DNA of 64,000 nt from assembly GCF_000716595.1 (NCBI RefSeq), contig NZ_JNXC01000001.1, positions 744,001 through 808,000 on the forward strand. The letters are read 5' to 3'. This stretch comes from Saccharothrix sp. NRRL B-16314 (GTDB taxonomy: Bacteria; Actinomycetota; Actinomycetes; Mycobacteriales; Pseudonocardiaceae). Shown one piece after another: positions 47,241 to 59,994 of this stretch. The notes beneath the pieces are model-generated. The model searched no databases. It was not told the DNA's origin and saw only the letters and a program-made list of their open reading frames with translations. A program made the translations under genes and the position numbers. Position 1 is the stretch's first letter. Each line of letters starts with the position of its first letter.

Positions 47241-47681
47241 TCAGCGCACCACGCGTCCTTCACCGCGGTGCATCTGCGCCAGGCTGTCGGCCAGGTCGCC
47301 GCGCTCCAACAGCGCCGAATCGCTCAACCGCCGGTGCACCTCGTCCAACAGCGCGCGGCTCCTGCCGGCCCGCCTCAGGTCCGCCACCACGTGCAGCACC
47401 TCGTGCAACCGCTCGGCGTCCAACAGCATCCGCGGCTCACGGCTGTGGATGGCGAGCACGCCCTCGCGCGCCCACGCCTTGACCGTCTTCTCGGTCAGGT
47501 CCAGCAGCTCCCCGGCCACCACCGGACGCACCGGTGGCGCCTTGCGCAGCGTCTTCGTCACCACGCCGTGCAGCTTGTGCCGCCGCTCGTCGCCCTCGGC
47601 CAGGCTCGACGCGACCTCTTCGATCTCCTCGATCCGATCGAACAGGTCACGGATCTGCGCGGCCTCGGTGGCGACGGACAT
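47241..47681 (-). CDS. Helix-turn-helix protein, likely autoregulator or antitoxin
   Basis: 146 residues from ATG 47681, preceded by a GGAGGAGG SD 6 nt upstream. A leading helical pair (A-A-Q-I-R-D-L-F-D-R-I-E-E-I-E-E) is followed at about 70-110 by a MerR-like winged HTH: V-A-G-E-L-L-D-L-T-E-K-T-V-K-A-W-A-R-E-G-V-L, then a helix-rich tail. The W-x-x-x-G-x-L pattern is typical of excisionase/MerR-type DNA binders. The promoter has a GATAAT -10 bracketed by an inverted repeat, suggesting autorepression. The next gene on the same strand starts about 60 bp later. An antitoxin/autoregulator reading is inference. Confidence 0.65.
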   Translation of the reverse strand: MSVATEAAQIRDLFDRIEEIEEVASSLAEGDERRHKLHGVVTKTLRKAPPVRPVVAGELLDLTEKTVKAWAREGVLAIHSREPRMLLDAERLHEVLHVVADLRRAGRSRALLDEVHRRLSDSALLERGDLADSLAQMHRGEGRVVR

Positions 47682-47698
47682 GACGGACCTCCTCCGGT

Positions 47699-47735
47699 CA
47701 CTACCGATTATCACCTGGTTTTTCGGTAGTGGCAA
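47699..47735 (-). promoter_or_regulatory. Promoter with flanking operator repeat of the HTH gene
   Basis: On the minus strand TTGCCA (47735-47730) and GATAAT (47712-47707) are separated by 17 bp, one of the best promoter matches in the window. CACTACCG (47699-47706) and CGGTAGTG (47724-47731) form an exact 8-bp inverted repeat, one arm beside the -10 and the other overlapping the -35. Confidence 0.7.
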
Positions 47736-47736
47736 C

Positions 47737-47767
47737 GGTGGCCCCGCGCACGAGGCGCGGGGCCACC
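47737..47767 (-). terminator. Terminator of the zinc-ribbon gene
   Basis: Perfect 13-bp stem GGTGGCCCCGCGC/GCGCGGGGCCACC with a 5-nt loop, 22 nt past the stop at 47790 and just upstream of the HTH promoter. Confidence 0.75.
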
Positions 47768-47789
47768 ACCGCTGGACCGGACCGGGAGA

Positions 47790-48089
47790 TCAGGACGAGA
47801 AGAACAGCCCACCCAGGCCGCGGTGCTTCCGGTGGCCGTAGTGACCGCCGTGGCCGTACCCCGGCGCGGCGCCCCAACCCGGCTGGACCACCGGCTGCTG
47901 GACGTAGTGCACCTGCGCCGGCTGCGGCGCGGCGGGCGGCGGGGGCGGCGCCATCTGCTGCTCCAAGCGGGTGATGGCCTCGAGCTCGCCGTAGTCGAGG
48001 AAGACCCCGCGGCAGCCATCACACTGCTCGATGTGCACGCCCATGCGGTCGAAGGTGCGCATGTTCGCATGACACTTGGGACACTGCAT
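47790..48089 (-). CDS. TFIIB-type zinc-ribbon protein
   Basis: 99 residues from ATG 48089 (GGAGG 8 nt upstream). The N-terminal zf-TFIIB domain has C-P-K-C-H and C-D-G-C-R-G-V-F-L-D-Y-G-E-L, the usual form of this small zinc ribbon. A Pro-rich stretch (P-P-P-P-P-A-A-P) and a Gly/His/Tyr-rich tail (G-Y-G-H-G-G-H-Y-G-H) follow; the tail could bind metal. Such proteins are widespread in bacteria and have no settled role. Confidence 0.85.
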   Translation of the reverse strand: MQCPKCHANMRTFDRMGVHIEQCDGCRGVFLDYGELEAITRLEQQMAPPPPPAAPQPAQVHYVQQPVVQPGWGAAPGYGHGGHYGHRKHRGLGGLFFSS

Positions 48090-48127
48090 CGTGTGAGCCT
48101 CCTGCTCTTGACGCGATAAATCCGATA

Positions 48128-48997
48128 TTAGCCGCGCGGAATGGGTTCGTGTGCCGACACGATGCGGGCACACGCGTCGATCAGCGCTTCCTGGGCTTCG
48201 GTCAGCTCCTTCTCGTCGCGCTGCGCAGCGGAAAGGGCACGCGCCGCCATCTGCACGACCAAAGCGCGCGCTGGCGCCTCCAGCACCGACCACGGGTCGT
48301 CCCGCGGCACGCCCGCGCCGCCCGCGTCGAGGTACGCCCCGAGCAGCCGTCCCCAAGCCTCGGCGTCCAGCACCCCCGCGGCGTGCAGCGCGGCCGGTCG
48401 GGCCAGGTCCCACGCCGGGTCGCCGACGCCCAGGTCGTCCACGTCGATCAACCGGTACCCGTCCCGCCACACCAGTTGACCGAGGTGCCAGTCGCCGTGG
48501 ATGAGCGTGGTCCCGGCCGTGCCGAACGCCGGCAGCGTCGCGAACGCCCGGCGCACCAGCCGCGCGGCGGGCGTGTCCAGGGTCAGATCGCGCACGGCCC
48601 GTTCCATCCGGGGGTGCGCGCCGGCGAGCGGCACGGGCGGCGCGAAGTCGTCGGCGGTGAACCGGTGCAACGCCGCCAGCATCCGCCCGGCCGCCTCCAT
48701 CGGCAGGTCCTCGGGCTCGCTCTGCGGCACCGGCGTGCCCATCGGCCACGCCGTGACGACCCGTCCGAGCACCACCGCGGGCGCCGACCGGGGCGCCAGC
48801 AGGAGTTCACCCAACCGCGGGTCGCCGGCCAGCCGGAGCCGCGCCGCGAGCACCGCGAGGTCGGTGCCGGCCTCGTGCGCCTTGAGCACCACGTCCGCGA
48901 CCCGGACCACCACGACGTCACCGCGCACCGCGAGCACCTCGGGCGTCGCGTCGGCGGCCACCAGCGCCGCCATGCCCGCGATGAGATCAGAGTTCAC
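48128..48997 (-). CDS. Aminoglycoside phosphotransferase-family kinase
   Basis: 289 residues from GTG 48997. APH/choline-kinase fold: a V-V-V-R strand and V-V-L-K-A-H with the ATP-binding lysine, the catalytic loop H-G-D-W-H-L-G-Q-L near 195 and the metal-binding I-D-V-D-D-L-G-V-G-D-P-A-W-D-L. The Gln after H-L-G, in place of the common Asn, is also seen in maltokinases, so activity is not excluded. The substrate may be a sugar, choline-like compound or drug; an antibiotic-resistance role is only a possibility. The C-terminal helices are typical of the family. Confidence 0.8.
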   Translation of the reverse strand: MNSDLIAGMAALVAADATPEVLAVRGDVVVVRVADVVLKAHEAGTDLAVLAARLRLAGDPRLGELLLAPRSAPAVVLGRVVTAWPMGTPVPQSEPEDLPMEAAGRMLAALHRFTADDFAPPVPLAGAHPRMERAVRDLTLDTPAARLVRRAFATLPAFGTAGTTLIHGDWHLGQLVWRDGYRLIDVDDLGVGDPAWDLARPAALHAAGVLDAEAWGRLLGAYLDAGGAGVPRDDPWSVLEAPARALVVQMAARALSAAQRDEKELTEAQEALIDACARIVSAHEPIPRG

Positions 48998-49016
48998 CGG
49001 ACCAGTGTGACCCGGC

Positions 49017-49195
49017 TCAGGCCTCGGCCAGGCAGACGGTCGTCGCCGGCTCCCGGTAGACTCGGGGCTCGGCACCCCCGGCGCACAGCGTCCGGTCGGC
49101 CTTCCCGCCACACCTCGACCACCTTGACCGCACCCGCACCGCACCGCACGCAGGCGACCTTCTCGTACAGGCTGGCCTCGCCGAACGAGGTCTTT
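49017..49195 (-). pseudogene. Small Cys-containing ORF with frameshift
   Basis: Two overlapping minus frames give first A-S-L-Y-E-K-V-A-C-V-R-C-G-A-G and V-K-V-V-E-V-W-R-E-G, then L-C-A-G-G-A-E-P-R-V-Y-R-E-P and the stop at 49019-49017. A C-x-x-C pair plus a later L-C pair suggests a zinc-ribbon of about 55 residues that is now frameshifted near 49080-49100. The remaining part of 49000-49295 shows nothing else. It could also be noise. Confidence 0.3.
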
Positions 49196-49295
49196 CACGC
49201 GAGCGGCTCGCGTCGGCCGCCTGGCCCTGCCGGCTCGCCAGGCGCGGAGGCGATGACCGCCTCGGCGTCCCACCCCGAATGTCATGCCGTCCCTC

Positions 49296-49836
49296 TCAGC
49301 GCAGGATCGAGCCGCCGAAGTCGTCGTCCGGGTCATGATCTGGCGGCGGTGCGGGACGGCACGGGCGGCTGCGGCGCGGCCGGCTGGCCGGGGGCATCGG
49401 CCGACCGGCAGGCGGCATGGGCGGACGAAGCGGCGGTGGCGGCTGGGCGTTCGCCTGCTGGGCGAACGACGCCCCCGGCGCGGGCGCGTTCAGGTGCGGT
49501 GGCGCCTGCTCGGCCGGGTCGTTGCCGAACACGTCCTCCTGCACCTTGTTCACCCTGGCCACGACGCTGATCGCCCGCGAACTCCTGCACGACCTCGGCC
49601 GACCGGCGCGTGGACTCGGCGAAGGCCTGCTGGAGCGTGCTCATGACGGCGCGGAACAGCGCGTGCGACGGGATGCGTTGCGTCTCCGGCTGGAGTTGGA
49701 CGTCGAGGTCGGAGCCACCCGGTCCAGCGACGACGCTCACCACTCGATCGGGTGAAACTGCCGTCACGCGGAGCTGCGTCATCCGCTCCGTCATGTTCTG
49801 ATAACCCGCGAGACGCCGGGCACGTGCGTCCGTCAC
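49296..49836 (-). pseudogene. YbaB/EbfC-like protein, frameshifted
   Basis: Minus strand from GTG 49836: T-D-A-R-A-R-R-L-A-G-Y then V-T-A-V-S-P-D-R-V-V-S-V-V and A-V-M-S-T-L-Q-Q-A-F-A-E-S, the layout of actinobacterial YbaB-family nucleoid-associated proteins. At 49574-49580 the frame breaks: one extra G (or two missing bases) in GAGTTCGCGGGCG separates E-V-V-Q-E-F from R-A-I-S-V-V-A-R-V-N-K-V-Q-E-D-V-F, which continues in the next frame to a Pro-rich tail and the stop at 49296. The two parts fit one coherent protein of about 180 residues. Either a real mutation or a sequencing error explains it. Confidence 0.6.
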
Positions 49837-49905
49837 GGACCTACCCCCGGTGGTTCGCAGCTTCCGGGTGTTGTCTGCTCGATCGGGCCGCGTCGCGGAT
49901 CCGTT

Positions 49906-49935
49906 TTGACCCGTGGGAACTAAGCGGGGTATCTT
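49906..49935 (+). promoter_or_regulatory. rpsL operon promoter
   Basis: TTGACC (49906-49911) and TATCTT (49930-49935) with an 18-bp spacer, about 250 nt before rpsL. The leader contains no gene. The 348-bp region 49837-50184 otherwise shows only GC-rich untranslated sequence. Confidence 0.65.
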
Positions 49936-50184
49936 TGGTACTCGTGCCCGACCCATGTCGGGCCGCTCCGCGTGCCTACGCGCCAGTGGTGCTGGAAAGC
50001 CGGCCGCGGTGACCTCCACGCGTAGGGGCATCCTGGGATGTCGCCTGCGGACCTGAGGGGATGGCGTTGCCTTTCGGCGGCGCCGAGGGCAGCGACACGC
50101 CCGACCTCGGGTGCAGAGAGGGACCAAGTAAACAGCGCTCGTCGCCCACGCGGCGGGCACGCAAACGGAAGAAGCAGCCGGCGT

Positions 50185-50559
50185 ATGCCAACGATCCAGC
50201 AGCTGGTCCGCAAGGGCCGGCAGGACAAGGTCGCCAAGCAGAAGACCGCGGCGCTCAAGGGCAGCCCGCAGCGGCGCGGTGTGTGCACCCGCGTCTACAC
50301 GACCACGCCCAAGAAGCCGAACTCGGCGCTGCGCAAGGTCGCCCGCGTGAAGCTGACGAGCGGTATCGAGGTCACGGCTTACATCCCCGGTGAGGGCCAC
50401 AACCTGCAGGAGCACTCGATGGTGCTCGTGCGCGGCGGTCGTGTGAAGGACCTCCCCGGTGTCCGCTACAAGATCATCCGCGGCTCCCTCGACACGCAGG
50501 GCGTGAAGAACCGCAAGCAGGCTCGCAGCCGGTACGGCGCGAAGAAGGAGAAGAGCTGA
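50185..50559 (+). CDS. rpsL: 30S ribosomal protein S12
   Basis: 124 residues from ATG 50185. uS12 lines the decoding centre. The streptomycin-sensitive residues are unchanged: T-P-K-K-P-N-S-A (Lys43 in usual numbering) and the P-G-V-R-Y region (Lys88 near V-K-D-L-P-G-V-R). The stop overlaps rpsG (TGATG), indicating coupling. First gene of the str operon. Confidence 0.98.
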   Translation: MPTIQQLVRKGRQDKVAKQKTAALKGSPQRRGVCTRVYTTTPKKPNSALRKVARVKLTSGIEVTAYIPGEGHNLQEHSMVLVRGGRVKDLPGVRYKIIRGSLDTQGVKNRKQARSRYGAKKEKS

Positions 50560-51029
50560 TGCCCCGCAAGGGACCGGCCCCGAAGCGGCCGCTGATCTCC
50601 GACCCGGTCTACAGCTCTCCGCTGGTGACCCAGCTCATCAACAAGGTGCTGGTCGACGGCAAGCGCTCCGTGGCCGAGCGGATCGTGTACGGCGCCCTCG
50701 AAGGCGCGCGCGAGAAGAACGGCACCGACCCGGTCGTCACGCTCAAGCGTGCGCTGGACAACGTCAAGCCCGCCCTCGAGGTGAAGTCCCGCCGCGTCGG
50801 TGGCGCCACCTACCAGGTGCCGGTCGAGGTGAAGCCGGGCCGCTCGACCACGCTCGCGCTCCGCTGGCTGATCACCTTCTCCCGGCAGCGCCGTGAGAAG
50901 ACCATGATCGAGCGCCTGATGAACGAGCTGCTCGACGCGAGCAACGGCCTGGGCGCGAGCGTCAAGCGCCGCGAGGACACGCACAAGATGGCCGAGTCGA
51001 ACAAGGCCTTCGCCCACTACCGCTGGTGA
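50559..51029 (+). CDS. rpsG: 30S ribosomal protein S7
   Basis: 156 residues from ATG 50559, overlapping the rpsL stop by one base. uS7 nucleates assembly of the 30S head and contacts mRNA/tRNA at the exit. Recognisable by [19 protein letters not shown] and A-F-A-H-Y-R-W at the C terminus. In E. coli it represses its own operon. Confidence 0.98.
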   Translation: MPRKGPAPKRPLISDPVYSSPLVTQLINKVLVDGKRSVAERIVYGALEGAREKNGTDPVVTLKRALDNVKPALEVKSRRVGGATYQVPVEVKPGRSTTLALRWLITFSRQRREKTMIERLMNELLDASNGLGASVKRREDTHKMAESNKAFAHYRW

Positions 51030-51125
51030 CGTGCCGCCAGGCGGGCAGCCCCGAGTTGCCCCGCCTGGCGCCTCCCGGCCCTAGTGAGCCTGCTACCAGC
51101 TAGCTCAAGACAGGGGAAGAAACCC

Positions 51126-53228
<2,103 letters not shown>

Positions 53229-53367
53229 CCCCAACCGGAGCACCGCAGCACCACGCGGGCTCTCCGGGGGGATGCCCCGGGGTCCGCACAACCGACCCTG
53301 ACGTGACGCCCGGCGGGCAGTGATCCGCCCGCCGGGCTAAGCAATAGAAGTCCAGGAGGACAATCCA

Positions 53368-54561
53368 GTGGCGAAGGCGAAGTTCGAGCGGACGAAGCCG
53401 CACGTCAACATCGGCACCATCGGTCACATCGACCACGGCAAGACGACGCTGACCGCGGCGATCTCCAAGGTGCTGCACGACGAGTTCCCGGACCTGAACC
53501 CCTTCACGCCGTTCGACCAGATCGACAAGGCGCCGGAGGAGAAGCAGCGCGGTATCACGATCTCGATCGCGCACATCGAGTACCAGACGGCGAACCGGCA
53601 CTACGCGCACGTCGACTGCCCCGGTCACGCCGACTACATCAAGAACATGATCACCGGTGCGGCGCAGATGGACGGCGCCATCCTGGTGGTCGCGGCGACC
53701 GACGGCCCGATGCCGCAGACCAAGGAGCACGTGCTCCTGGCCCGCCAGGTCGGTGTGCCCTACATCGTGGTGGCCCTGAACAAGGCCGACATGGTGGACG
53801 ACGAGGAGATCCTGGAGCTCGTCGAGCTCGAGGTGCGCGAGCTGCTCTCCGAGTACGAGTTCCCCGGTGACGACCTGCCGGTCGTCCGCGTCTCCGCGCT
53901 GAAGGCGCTGGAGGGCGACGCCGAGTGGGGCAAGGCGCTGCTCGGCCTGATGGCCGCCGTGGACGAGAACATCCCGGAGCCGGAGCGCGAGGTCGACCGT
54001 CCGTTCCTGATGCCGGTCGAGGACGTCTTCACGATCACCGGCCGTGGCACCGTGGTGACCGGTCGTATCGAGCGTGGCATCGTCAAGGTCAACGAAGAGG
54101 TCGAGATCGTCGGCATCAAGGAGACCTCGAAGAAGACCACGGTCACCTCGATCGAGATGTTCAAGAAGTTCCTCGACGAGGGTCGCGCCGGCGACAACGC
54201 GGCGCTGCTGCTCCGCGGCGTGAAGCGCGAGGAGGTGGAGCGCGGCATGGTGATCGTGAAGCCGGGCACCACGACCCCGCACACCGAGTTCGACGCGCAG
54301 GTCTACATCCTGTCGAAGGACGAGGGTGGCCGCCACACGCCGTTCTTCAACAACTACCGCCCGCAGTTCTACTTCCGCACCACCGACGTGACCGGCGTCG
54401 TGACCCTCCCCGAGGGCACCGAGATGGTCATGCCGGGCGACACCACGACCATGGCCGTGAAGCTGATCCAGCCGATCGCCATGGACGAGGGTCTGCGGTT
54501 CGCCATCCGCGAGGGTGGTCGCACCGTGGGTGCGGGCTCGGTCACCAAGATCATCAAGTGA
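53368..54561 (+). CDS. tuf: Elongation factor Tu
   Basis: 397 residues from GTG 53368 (AGGAGG upstream). [16 protein letters not shown] and N-K-A-D mark the GTPase domain; the G-x-F-x-x-R-T-T-D and G-G-R-T-V-G-A-G regions of domains II-III follow. It delivers aminoacyl-tRNA to the ribosome. The gene ends the str operon at a strong hairpin. No other copy lies in the window. Confidence 0.98.
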   Translation: MAKAKFERTKPHVNIGTIGHIDHGKTTLTAAISKVLHDEFPDLNPFTPFDQIDKAPEEKQRGITISIAHIEYQTANRHYAHVDCPGHADYIKNMITGAAQMDGAILVVAATDGPMPQTKEHVLLARQVGVPYIVVALNKADMVDDEEILELVELEVRELLSEYEFPGDDLPVVRVSALKALEGDAEWGKALLGLMAAVDENIPEPEREVDRPFLMPVEDVFTITGRGTVVTGRIERGIVKVNEEVEIVGIKETSKKTTVTSIEMFKKFLDEGRAGDNAALLLRGVKREEVERGMVIVKPGTTTPHTEFDAQVYILSKDEGGRHTPFFNNYRPQFYFRTTDVTGVVTLPEGTEMVMPGDTTTMAVKLIQPIAMDEGLRFAIREGGRTVGAGSVTKIIK

Positions 54562-54625
54562 TCTGGCTCTAACTGCACACCCCCGATTTGGTCTGGGCAC
54601 GCACGTGTGCGACCATTGACGGGTT

Positions 54626-54677
54626 GCTCGTCGGGGCGGCCGGTTCGAGTTCTGGACTCGGCCGCCCCGTCACGAGC
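54626..54677 (+). terminator. Terminator after tuf
   Basis: Long inverted repeat: GCTCGT...CGGGGCGGC pairs with GCCGCCCCG...ACGAGC around a loop containing a second small hairpin, 64 nt past the tuf stop. The following 210 bp before rpsJ should hold the S10 promoter, but no box pair is convincing. Confidence 0.75.
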
Positions 54678-54888
54678 GGGGTTTGATCGAGAAAGACAAT
54701 CCCACACGTTTGAGCAGTGGGACCGGTCTATGTGTTGGGGCGCGACACGCCCGACCGCGTGGACCGGGCACCGTGACACCGCTCGGTGTCAATCCTGAAT
54801 AGGGGGCGGAGCGCGCCGGAGGTCCCGTGACCTCGTGCAAGGTGCCCGCACCGCAGCGGTACTAGAAGCAGAGGAACGGCAAGCCATC

Positions 54889-55194
54889 ATGGCGGGACAG
54901 AAGATCCGCATCCGGCTCAAGGCCTACGACCACGAGGCGATCGACGCGTCCGCGCGCAAGATCGTCGAGACCGTGACGCGCACCGGCGCTCGGGTCGTCG
55001 GGCCTGTGCCGCTGCCCACTGAGAAGAACGTTTACTGCGTCATCCGCTCGCCGCACAAGTACAAGGACTCGCGCGAGCACTTCGAGATGCGCACGCACAA
55101 GCGTCTGATCGACATCCTCGACCCGACGCCGAAGACGGTGGACGCGCTCATGCGCATCGACCTGCCGGCGAGCGTCGACGTCAACATCCAGTAA
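54889..55194 (+). CDS. rpsJ: 30S ribosomal protein S10
   Basis: 101 residues from ATG 54889; the upstream open frame is leader. uS10 with [13 protein letters not shown] and the long-loop [12 protein letters not shown]. It also binds NusB in antitermination complexes. First gene of the S10 operon, which runs to rpsQ. Confidence 0.98.
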   Translation: MAGQKIRIRLKAYDHEAIDASARKIVETVTRTGARVVGPVPLPTEKNVYCVIRSPHKYKDSREHFEMRTHKRLIDILDPTPKTVDALMRIDLPASVDVNIQ

Positions 55195-55246
55195 GCGTTG
55201 GACGCGGCAGTGTTGATCCCATTTGGGGCGGAGAGTAACGAGACCC

Positions 55247-55897
55247 ATGTCTGACAGGCAGGTTAAGGGCCTCCTGGGCACCAAGCTCGGCATGACTCAG
55301 GTCTTCGACGAGAACAACCGGATCGTTCCGGTTACCGTCGTCAAGGCCGAGCCGAACGTGGTCACCCAGGTTCGGACCCAGGAAATCGACGGCTACTCGG
55401 CCGTGCAGTTGGCGTTCGGCGCGATCGACCCGCGCAAGGTCAACAAGCCCGTCGCGGGCCACTACGCCAAGGCGGGCGTCACGCCCCGCCGGCACCTGGC
55501 GGAGCTGCGCACCACGGACGCGTCCGAGTACACGGTCGGCCAGGAAATCACCGCCGAGGTCTTCGAGGCCGGCGCGGTGGTCGACGTGGTCGGCACCACC
55601 AAGGGCAAGGGCACCGCGGGCGTCATGAAGCGCCACGGCTTCCACGGCCTCGGCGCGAGCCACGGCACGCAGCGCAAGCACCGTTCCCCCGGTTCCATCG
55701 GCGGTTGCGCCACTCCGGGTCGGGTGTTCAAGGGCATGCGCATGGCGGGCCGCATGGGCCACGTCCGCGTGACCACCCAGAACCTGAAGGTGCACCGCGT
55801 GGACGCCGAATCCGGCCTCCTGCTCATCAAGGGCGCGGTTCCCGGCCCCAAGGGCGGCACCGTGTTCATCAAGACCGCTGCGAAGGGTGGTGCCTGA
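55247..55897 (+). CDS. rplC: 50S ribosomal protein L3
   Basis: 216 residues from ATG 55247. uL3 has a globular domain and an extension reaching the peptidyl-transferase centre: [10 protein letters not shown] near the N terminus, and [17 protein letters not shown] at the extension. It initiates 50S assembly. It is followed by rplD after 2 nt. Confidence 0.98.
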   Translation: MSDRQVKGLLGTKLGMTQVFDENNRIVPVTVVKAEPNVVTQVRTQEIDGYSAVQLAFGAIDPRKVNKPVAGHYAKAGVTPRRHLAELRTTDASEYTVGQEITAEVFEAGAVVDVVGTTKGKGTAGVMKRHGFHGLGASHGTQRKHRSPGSIGGCATPGRVFKGMRMAGRMGHVRVTTQNLKVHRVDAESGLLLIKGAVPGPKGGTVFIKTAAKGGA

Positions 55898-55899
55898 TC

Positions 55900-56592
55900 A
55901 TGACTTCCGTTGAGATCCGCACCCCGGCAGGCAAGACCGACGGTTCCGTCGAGCTGCCCGCCGCGATCTTCGACGCACAGGCGAACGTGGCCCTGCTGCA
56001 CCAGGTCGTCGTGGCCCAGTTGGCCGCGGCCCGCCAGGGCACGCACGCCACCAAGACCCGCGGCGAAGTCCGCGGTGGTGGCAAGAAGCCGTACCGGCAG
56101 AAGGGCACCGGCCGCGCCCGTCAGGGCTCGACCCGCGCGCCGCAGTTCGCCGGTGGTGGCGTCGTGCACGGTCCTCAGCCGCGTGACTACAGCCAGCGCA
56201 CCCCCAAGAAGATGAAGGCCGCCGCCCTGCGCGGTGCCCTCTCCGACCGGGCGCGCGCCGGCCAGGTGCACGTGGTGAGCGGTTTCGTCGAGGGCGACGC
56301 CCCGTCGACCAAGACGGCCCGCAAGGTGCTGGAGACGGTCAGCGAGGCACGTCGCGTGCTTGCGGTGCTGCTGCGCACGGACGAGGTTTCGTGGGTCAGC
56401 CTGCGCAACCTGCCGCACGTGCACATCATCGCGCCGGACCAGCTGAACACCTACGACGTGCTGGTCAACGACGACGTGGTGTTCACCAAGGACGCGCTCG
56501 ACGTGTTCCTGGCGAGCAAGGCCCAGCACGGGCAGGGCTCCGCCGAGGCCACCGCCGAGTCGTCCGAGTCGGACGAGGAGGCCGCGAAGTGA
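55900..56592 (+). CDS. rplD: 50S ribosomal protein L4
   Basis: 230 residues from ATG 55900. uL4: the loop lining the nascent-peptide tunnel has [20 protein letters not shown] and R-Q-G-S; the macrolide-resistance site is of normal form. The C-terminal tail is acidic and slightly long. Overlaps rplW by 4 nt. Confidence 0.98.
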   Translation: MTSVEIRTPAGKTDGSVELPAAIFDAQANVALLHQVVVAQLAAARQGTHATKTRGEVRGGGKKPYRQKGTGRARQGSTRAPQFAGGGVVHGPQPRDYSQRTPKKMKAAALRGALSDRARAGQVHVVSGFVEGDAPSTKTARKVLETVSEARRVLAVLLRTDEVSWVSLRNLPHVHIIAPDQLNTYDVLVNDDVVFTKDALDVFLASKAQHGQGSAEATAESSESDEEAAK

Positions 56593-56888
56593 TCCCCGAC
56601 CACCGGGACATCCTGCTCGCGCCGGTCATCTCCGAGAAGTCCTACGGGCTGCTCGAGGAGAACAAGTACACCTTCGTGGTGGCCACCGGCTCGAACAAGA
56701 CCCAGATCAAGATTGCCGTGGAGAAGGTCTTCGGCGTCAAGGTCGTCAGCGTCAACACGCTCAACCGCCAGGGCAAGCGCAAGCGGACCCGGACCGGTTA
56801 TGGCAAGCGCAAGGACACCAAGCGCGCCATCGTGACGCTGTCCGCCGAGAGCAAGCCGATCGAGATCTTCGGCGGCCCGGCCGCCTGA
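56589..56888 (+). CDS. rplW: 50S ribosomal protein L23
   Basis: 99 residues from GTG 56589 (GTGA overlap with rplD). uL23 at the tunnel exit is the docking site for SRP and trigger factor. V-I-S-E-K-S-Y-G-L and [14 protein letters not shown] are typical. Confidence 0.98.
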   Translation: MIPDHRDILLAPVISEKSYGLLEENKYTFVVATGSNKTQIKIAVEKVFGVKVVSVNTLNRQGKRKRTRTGYGKRKDTKRAIVTLSAESKPIEIFGGPAA

Positions 56889-56910
56889 TGACGACGAGGA
56901 CTGCGTAGAG

Positions 56911-57747
56911 ATGGGCATTCGCAAGTACAAGCCGACGACCCCCGGTCGTCGCGGTGCGAGCGTCTCCGACTTCGCCGAGATCACTCGGTCGACGCCGGAG
57001 AAGTCGCTGATCCGTCCGCTGCACGGCCGTGGTGGCCGCAACGCTTCGGGCAAGATCACGACGCGGCACAAGGGTGGTGGCCACAAGCGGGCGTACCGCC
57101 TCATCGACTTCCGCCGCACCGACAAGGACGGCGTGCCGGCCAAGGTCGCGCACATCGAGTACGACCCCAACCGCACCGCGCGCATCGCGCTGCTGCACTA
57201 CCTCGACGGTGAGAAGCGGTACATCATCGCGCCGTCGAAGTTGTCGCAGGGCGACATGGTGGAGAACGGCCCGAAGGCTGACATCAAGCCGGGCAACAAC
57301 CTGCCGCTGCGCAACATCCCGGTCGGCACGGTGGTCCACGCGATCGAGCTCCGCCCCGGTGGCGGCGCGAAGATCGCCCGGTCGGCAGGCGCCAGCGTGC
57401 AGCTCGTCGCCAAGGACGGCCCCTACGCCCAGCTGCGGATGCCCTCGGGCGAAATCCGCAACGTGGACGTCCGGTGCCGCGCCACGGTCGGCGAGGTCGG
57501 CAACGCCGAGCACCAGAACATCAACTGGGGCAAGGCCGGCCGGATGCGCTGGAAGGGCCGCAAGCCCACCGTCCGCGGTGTGGCCATGAACCCGGTGGAC
57601 CACCCGCACGGTGGTGGTGAGGGCAAGACGTCCGGTGGTCGCCACCCGGTGAACCCGGCCGGTAAGCCCGAGGGTCGCACCCGTGCCCGCAAGAAGCCAA
57701 GCGACAAGCTCATCGTCCGGCGTCGTCGCACCGGTAAGAAGCGCTGA
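56911..57747 (+). CDS. rplB: 50S ribosomal protein L2
   Basis: 278 residues from ATG 56911. uL2 with a central SH3-like fold; [13 protein letters not shown], with the conserved His implicated at the peptidyl-transferase centre, lies near the C terminus. Required for subunit association. The length is normal. Confidence 0.98.
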   Translation: MGIRKYKPTTPGRRGASVSDFAEITRSTPEKSLIRPLHGRGGRNASGKITTRHKGGGHKRAYRLIDFRRTDKDGVPAKVAHIEYDPNRTARIALLHYLDGEKRYIIAPSKLSQGDMVENGPKADIKPGNNLPLRNIPVGTVVHAIELRPGGGAKIARSAGASVQLVAKDGPYAQLRMPSGEIRNVDVRCRATVGEVGNAEHQNINWGKAGRMRWKGRKPTVRGVAMNPVDHPHGGGEGKTSGGRHPVNPAGKPEGRTRARKKPSDKLIVRRRRTGKKR

Positions 57748-57765
57748 GCAGGGAGGGAGTGAAGG

Positions 57766-58047
57766 ATGCCTCGCAGCCTTAAGAAGGGCCCCTTCGTGGA
57801 CGACCACCTGCTCAAGAAGGTGGACGTTCTCAACGAGTCGGGCAAGAAGACCGTGATCAAGACCTGGTCCCGCCGGTCGACGATCATCCCCGACATGCTG
57901 GGCCACACGATCGCGGTGCACGACGGCCGCAAGCACGTGCCGGTGTTCGTCTCGGAAGCGATGGTCGGGCACAAGCTCGGCGAATTCGCCCCGACCCGCA
58001 CGTTCAAGGGCCACATCAAGGACGACCGGAAGTCGCGCCGTCGCTAG
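57766..58047 (+). CDS. rpsS: 30S ribosomal protein S19
   Basis: 93 residues from ATG 57766 (GGGAGG upstream). uS19 in the 30S head: [11 protein letters not shown] and [15 protein letters not shown]. Pairs with S13 in contacts to the 50S subunit. Confidence 0.98.
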   Translation: MPRSLKKGPFVDDHLLKKVDVLNESGKKTVIKTWSRRSTIIPDMLGHTIAVHDGRKHVPVFVSEAMVGHKLGEFAPTRTFKGHIKDDRKSRRR

Positions 58048-58082
58048 GCGACGAACTAGAGGAAGAGCAAGGGGAAGCAGCG

Positions 58083-58498
58083 ATGAACGCCCGTAACGAA
58101 GCCGAAGCGCCGGAGTTCCCGCGCGCCGTGGCTCGGGCTCGCTACGTCCGTGACACGCCCATGAAGGTGCGTCGCGTCGTCGAGCTCATCAGGGGTCGTA
58201 GCGCCAGCGAGGCCCTGGCCGTGCTCCAGTTCGCGCCGCAGGCGGCAAGTGAGCCGGTCCGCAAGGTGCTGCAGAGCGCCGTGGCCAACGCCGAGAACAA
58301 CCTGTCCCTGGACCCCGACACCCTGTGGGTGTCGAAGATCTACGTGGACGAGGGCCCGACCCTCAAGCGGTTCCGCCCGCGCGCCCAGGGCCGTGCGTAC
58401 CGGATCCGCAAGCGGACGAGCCACATCACCGTCGAGGTGGAGAGCCGTCCGAAGAAGACCAGCGCGAAGGCCGGCGCTGACAGGAAGGGGGCTCGGTA

Positions 58499-58499
<1 letters not shown>
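58083..58499 (+). CDS. rplV: 50S ribosomal protein L22
   Basis: 138 residues from ATG 58083. uL22, whose β-hairpin narrows the exit tunnel; the tip reads [13 protein letters not shown], the normal macrolide-sensitive form. The C-terminal tail is basic and somewhat extended. It overlaps the next start by one base. Confidence 0.98.
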
Positions 58500-59323
<824 letters not shown>

Positions 59324-59326
59324 GTC

Positions 59327-59746
59327 GTGCTCATCCCGCGCAGGGTTAAGCACCGCAAGCAGCACCACCCCGGACGGTCCGGTGCTGCCAAGGGCGGCAC
59401 GAGGGTCACCTTCGGCGAGTTCGGCATCCAGGCTCTGGAGCCCGCCTACGTGACCAACCGGCAGATCGAGTCGGCTCGTATCGCCATCACCCGGCACATC
59501 CGCCGTGGTGGCAAGGTCTGGATCAACATCTTCCCGGACCGCCCGCTGACCAAGAAGCCCGCCGAGACCCGCATGGGTTCCGGTAAGGGTTCGCCGGAGT
59601 GGTGGGTGGCCAACGTCAAGCCGGGTCGGGTGCTCTTCGAGATGAGCTTCCCGAACGAGGCTGTGGCCCGCGAGGCGCTGCGTCGCGCGATCCACAAGCT
59701 CCCGATGAAGTGCCGCATCGTTACGCGTGAGGGTGGTGAGTTCTGA
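59327..59746 (+). CDS. rplP: 50S ribosomal protein L16
   Basis: 139 residues from GTG 59327. uL16 near the A site: [13 protein letters not shown] and [12 protein letters not shown]. Stop and rpmC start overlap (TGATGG). Confidence 0.98.
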   Translation: MLIPRRVKHRKQHHPGRSGAAKGGTRVTFGEFGIQALEPAYVTNRQIESARIAITRHIRRGGKVWINIFPDRPLTKKPAETRMGSGKGSPEWWVANVKPGRVLFEMSFPNEAVAREALRRAIHKLPMKCRIVTREGGEF

Positions 59747-59994
59747 TGGCAGCGGGTACCACCGCTTCCGAGCTGCGTGAGCTCACCGAGGAAGAGCTCG
59801 TGCTGCGCCTGAGGGAGGCGAAGGAGGAGCTGTTCAACCTCCGCTTCCAGATGGCCACCGGGCAGCTCGACAACAACCGCCGCCTGCGCACGGTCCGGCA
59901 TGAGATCGCCCGGATCTACACCGTGATGCGGGAGCGGGAGCTGGGCCTCTCGGCCTCCCCCGACGCGGTTTCCACTGGTGAGGGTGCGGCATGA
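59746..59994 (+). CDS. rpmC: 50S ribosomal protein L29
   Basis: 82 residues from ATG 59746, slightly longer than usual. uL29 helical pair with [14 protein letters not shown] and Q-L-D-N-N-R-R-L-R. Lies by the tunnel exit beside L23. Overlaps rpsQ by 4 nt. Confidence 0.97.
   Translation: MAAGTTASELRELTEEELVLRLREAKEELFNLRFQMATGQLDNNRRLRTVRHEIARIYTVMRERELGLSASPDAVSTGEGAA

Noticed and set aside
48128..48997. Aminoglycoside resistance determinant for the cluster.
   Set aside because: The kinase fold is clear, but the Gln in H-L-G-Q also fits maltokinase-type enzymes, and there is no aminoglycoside pathway here.
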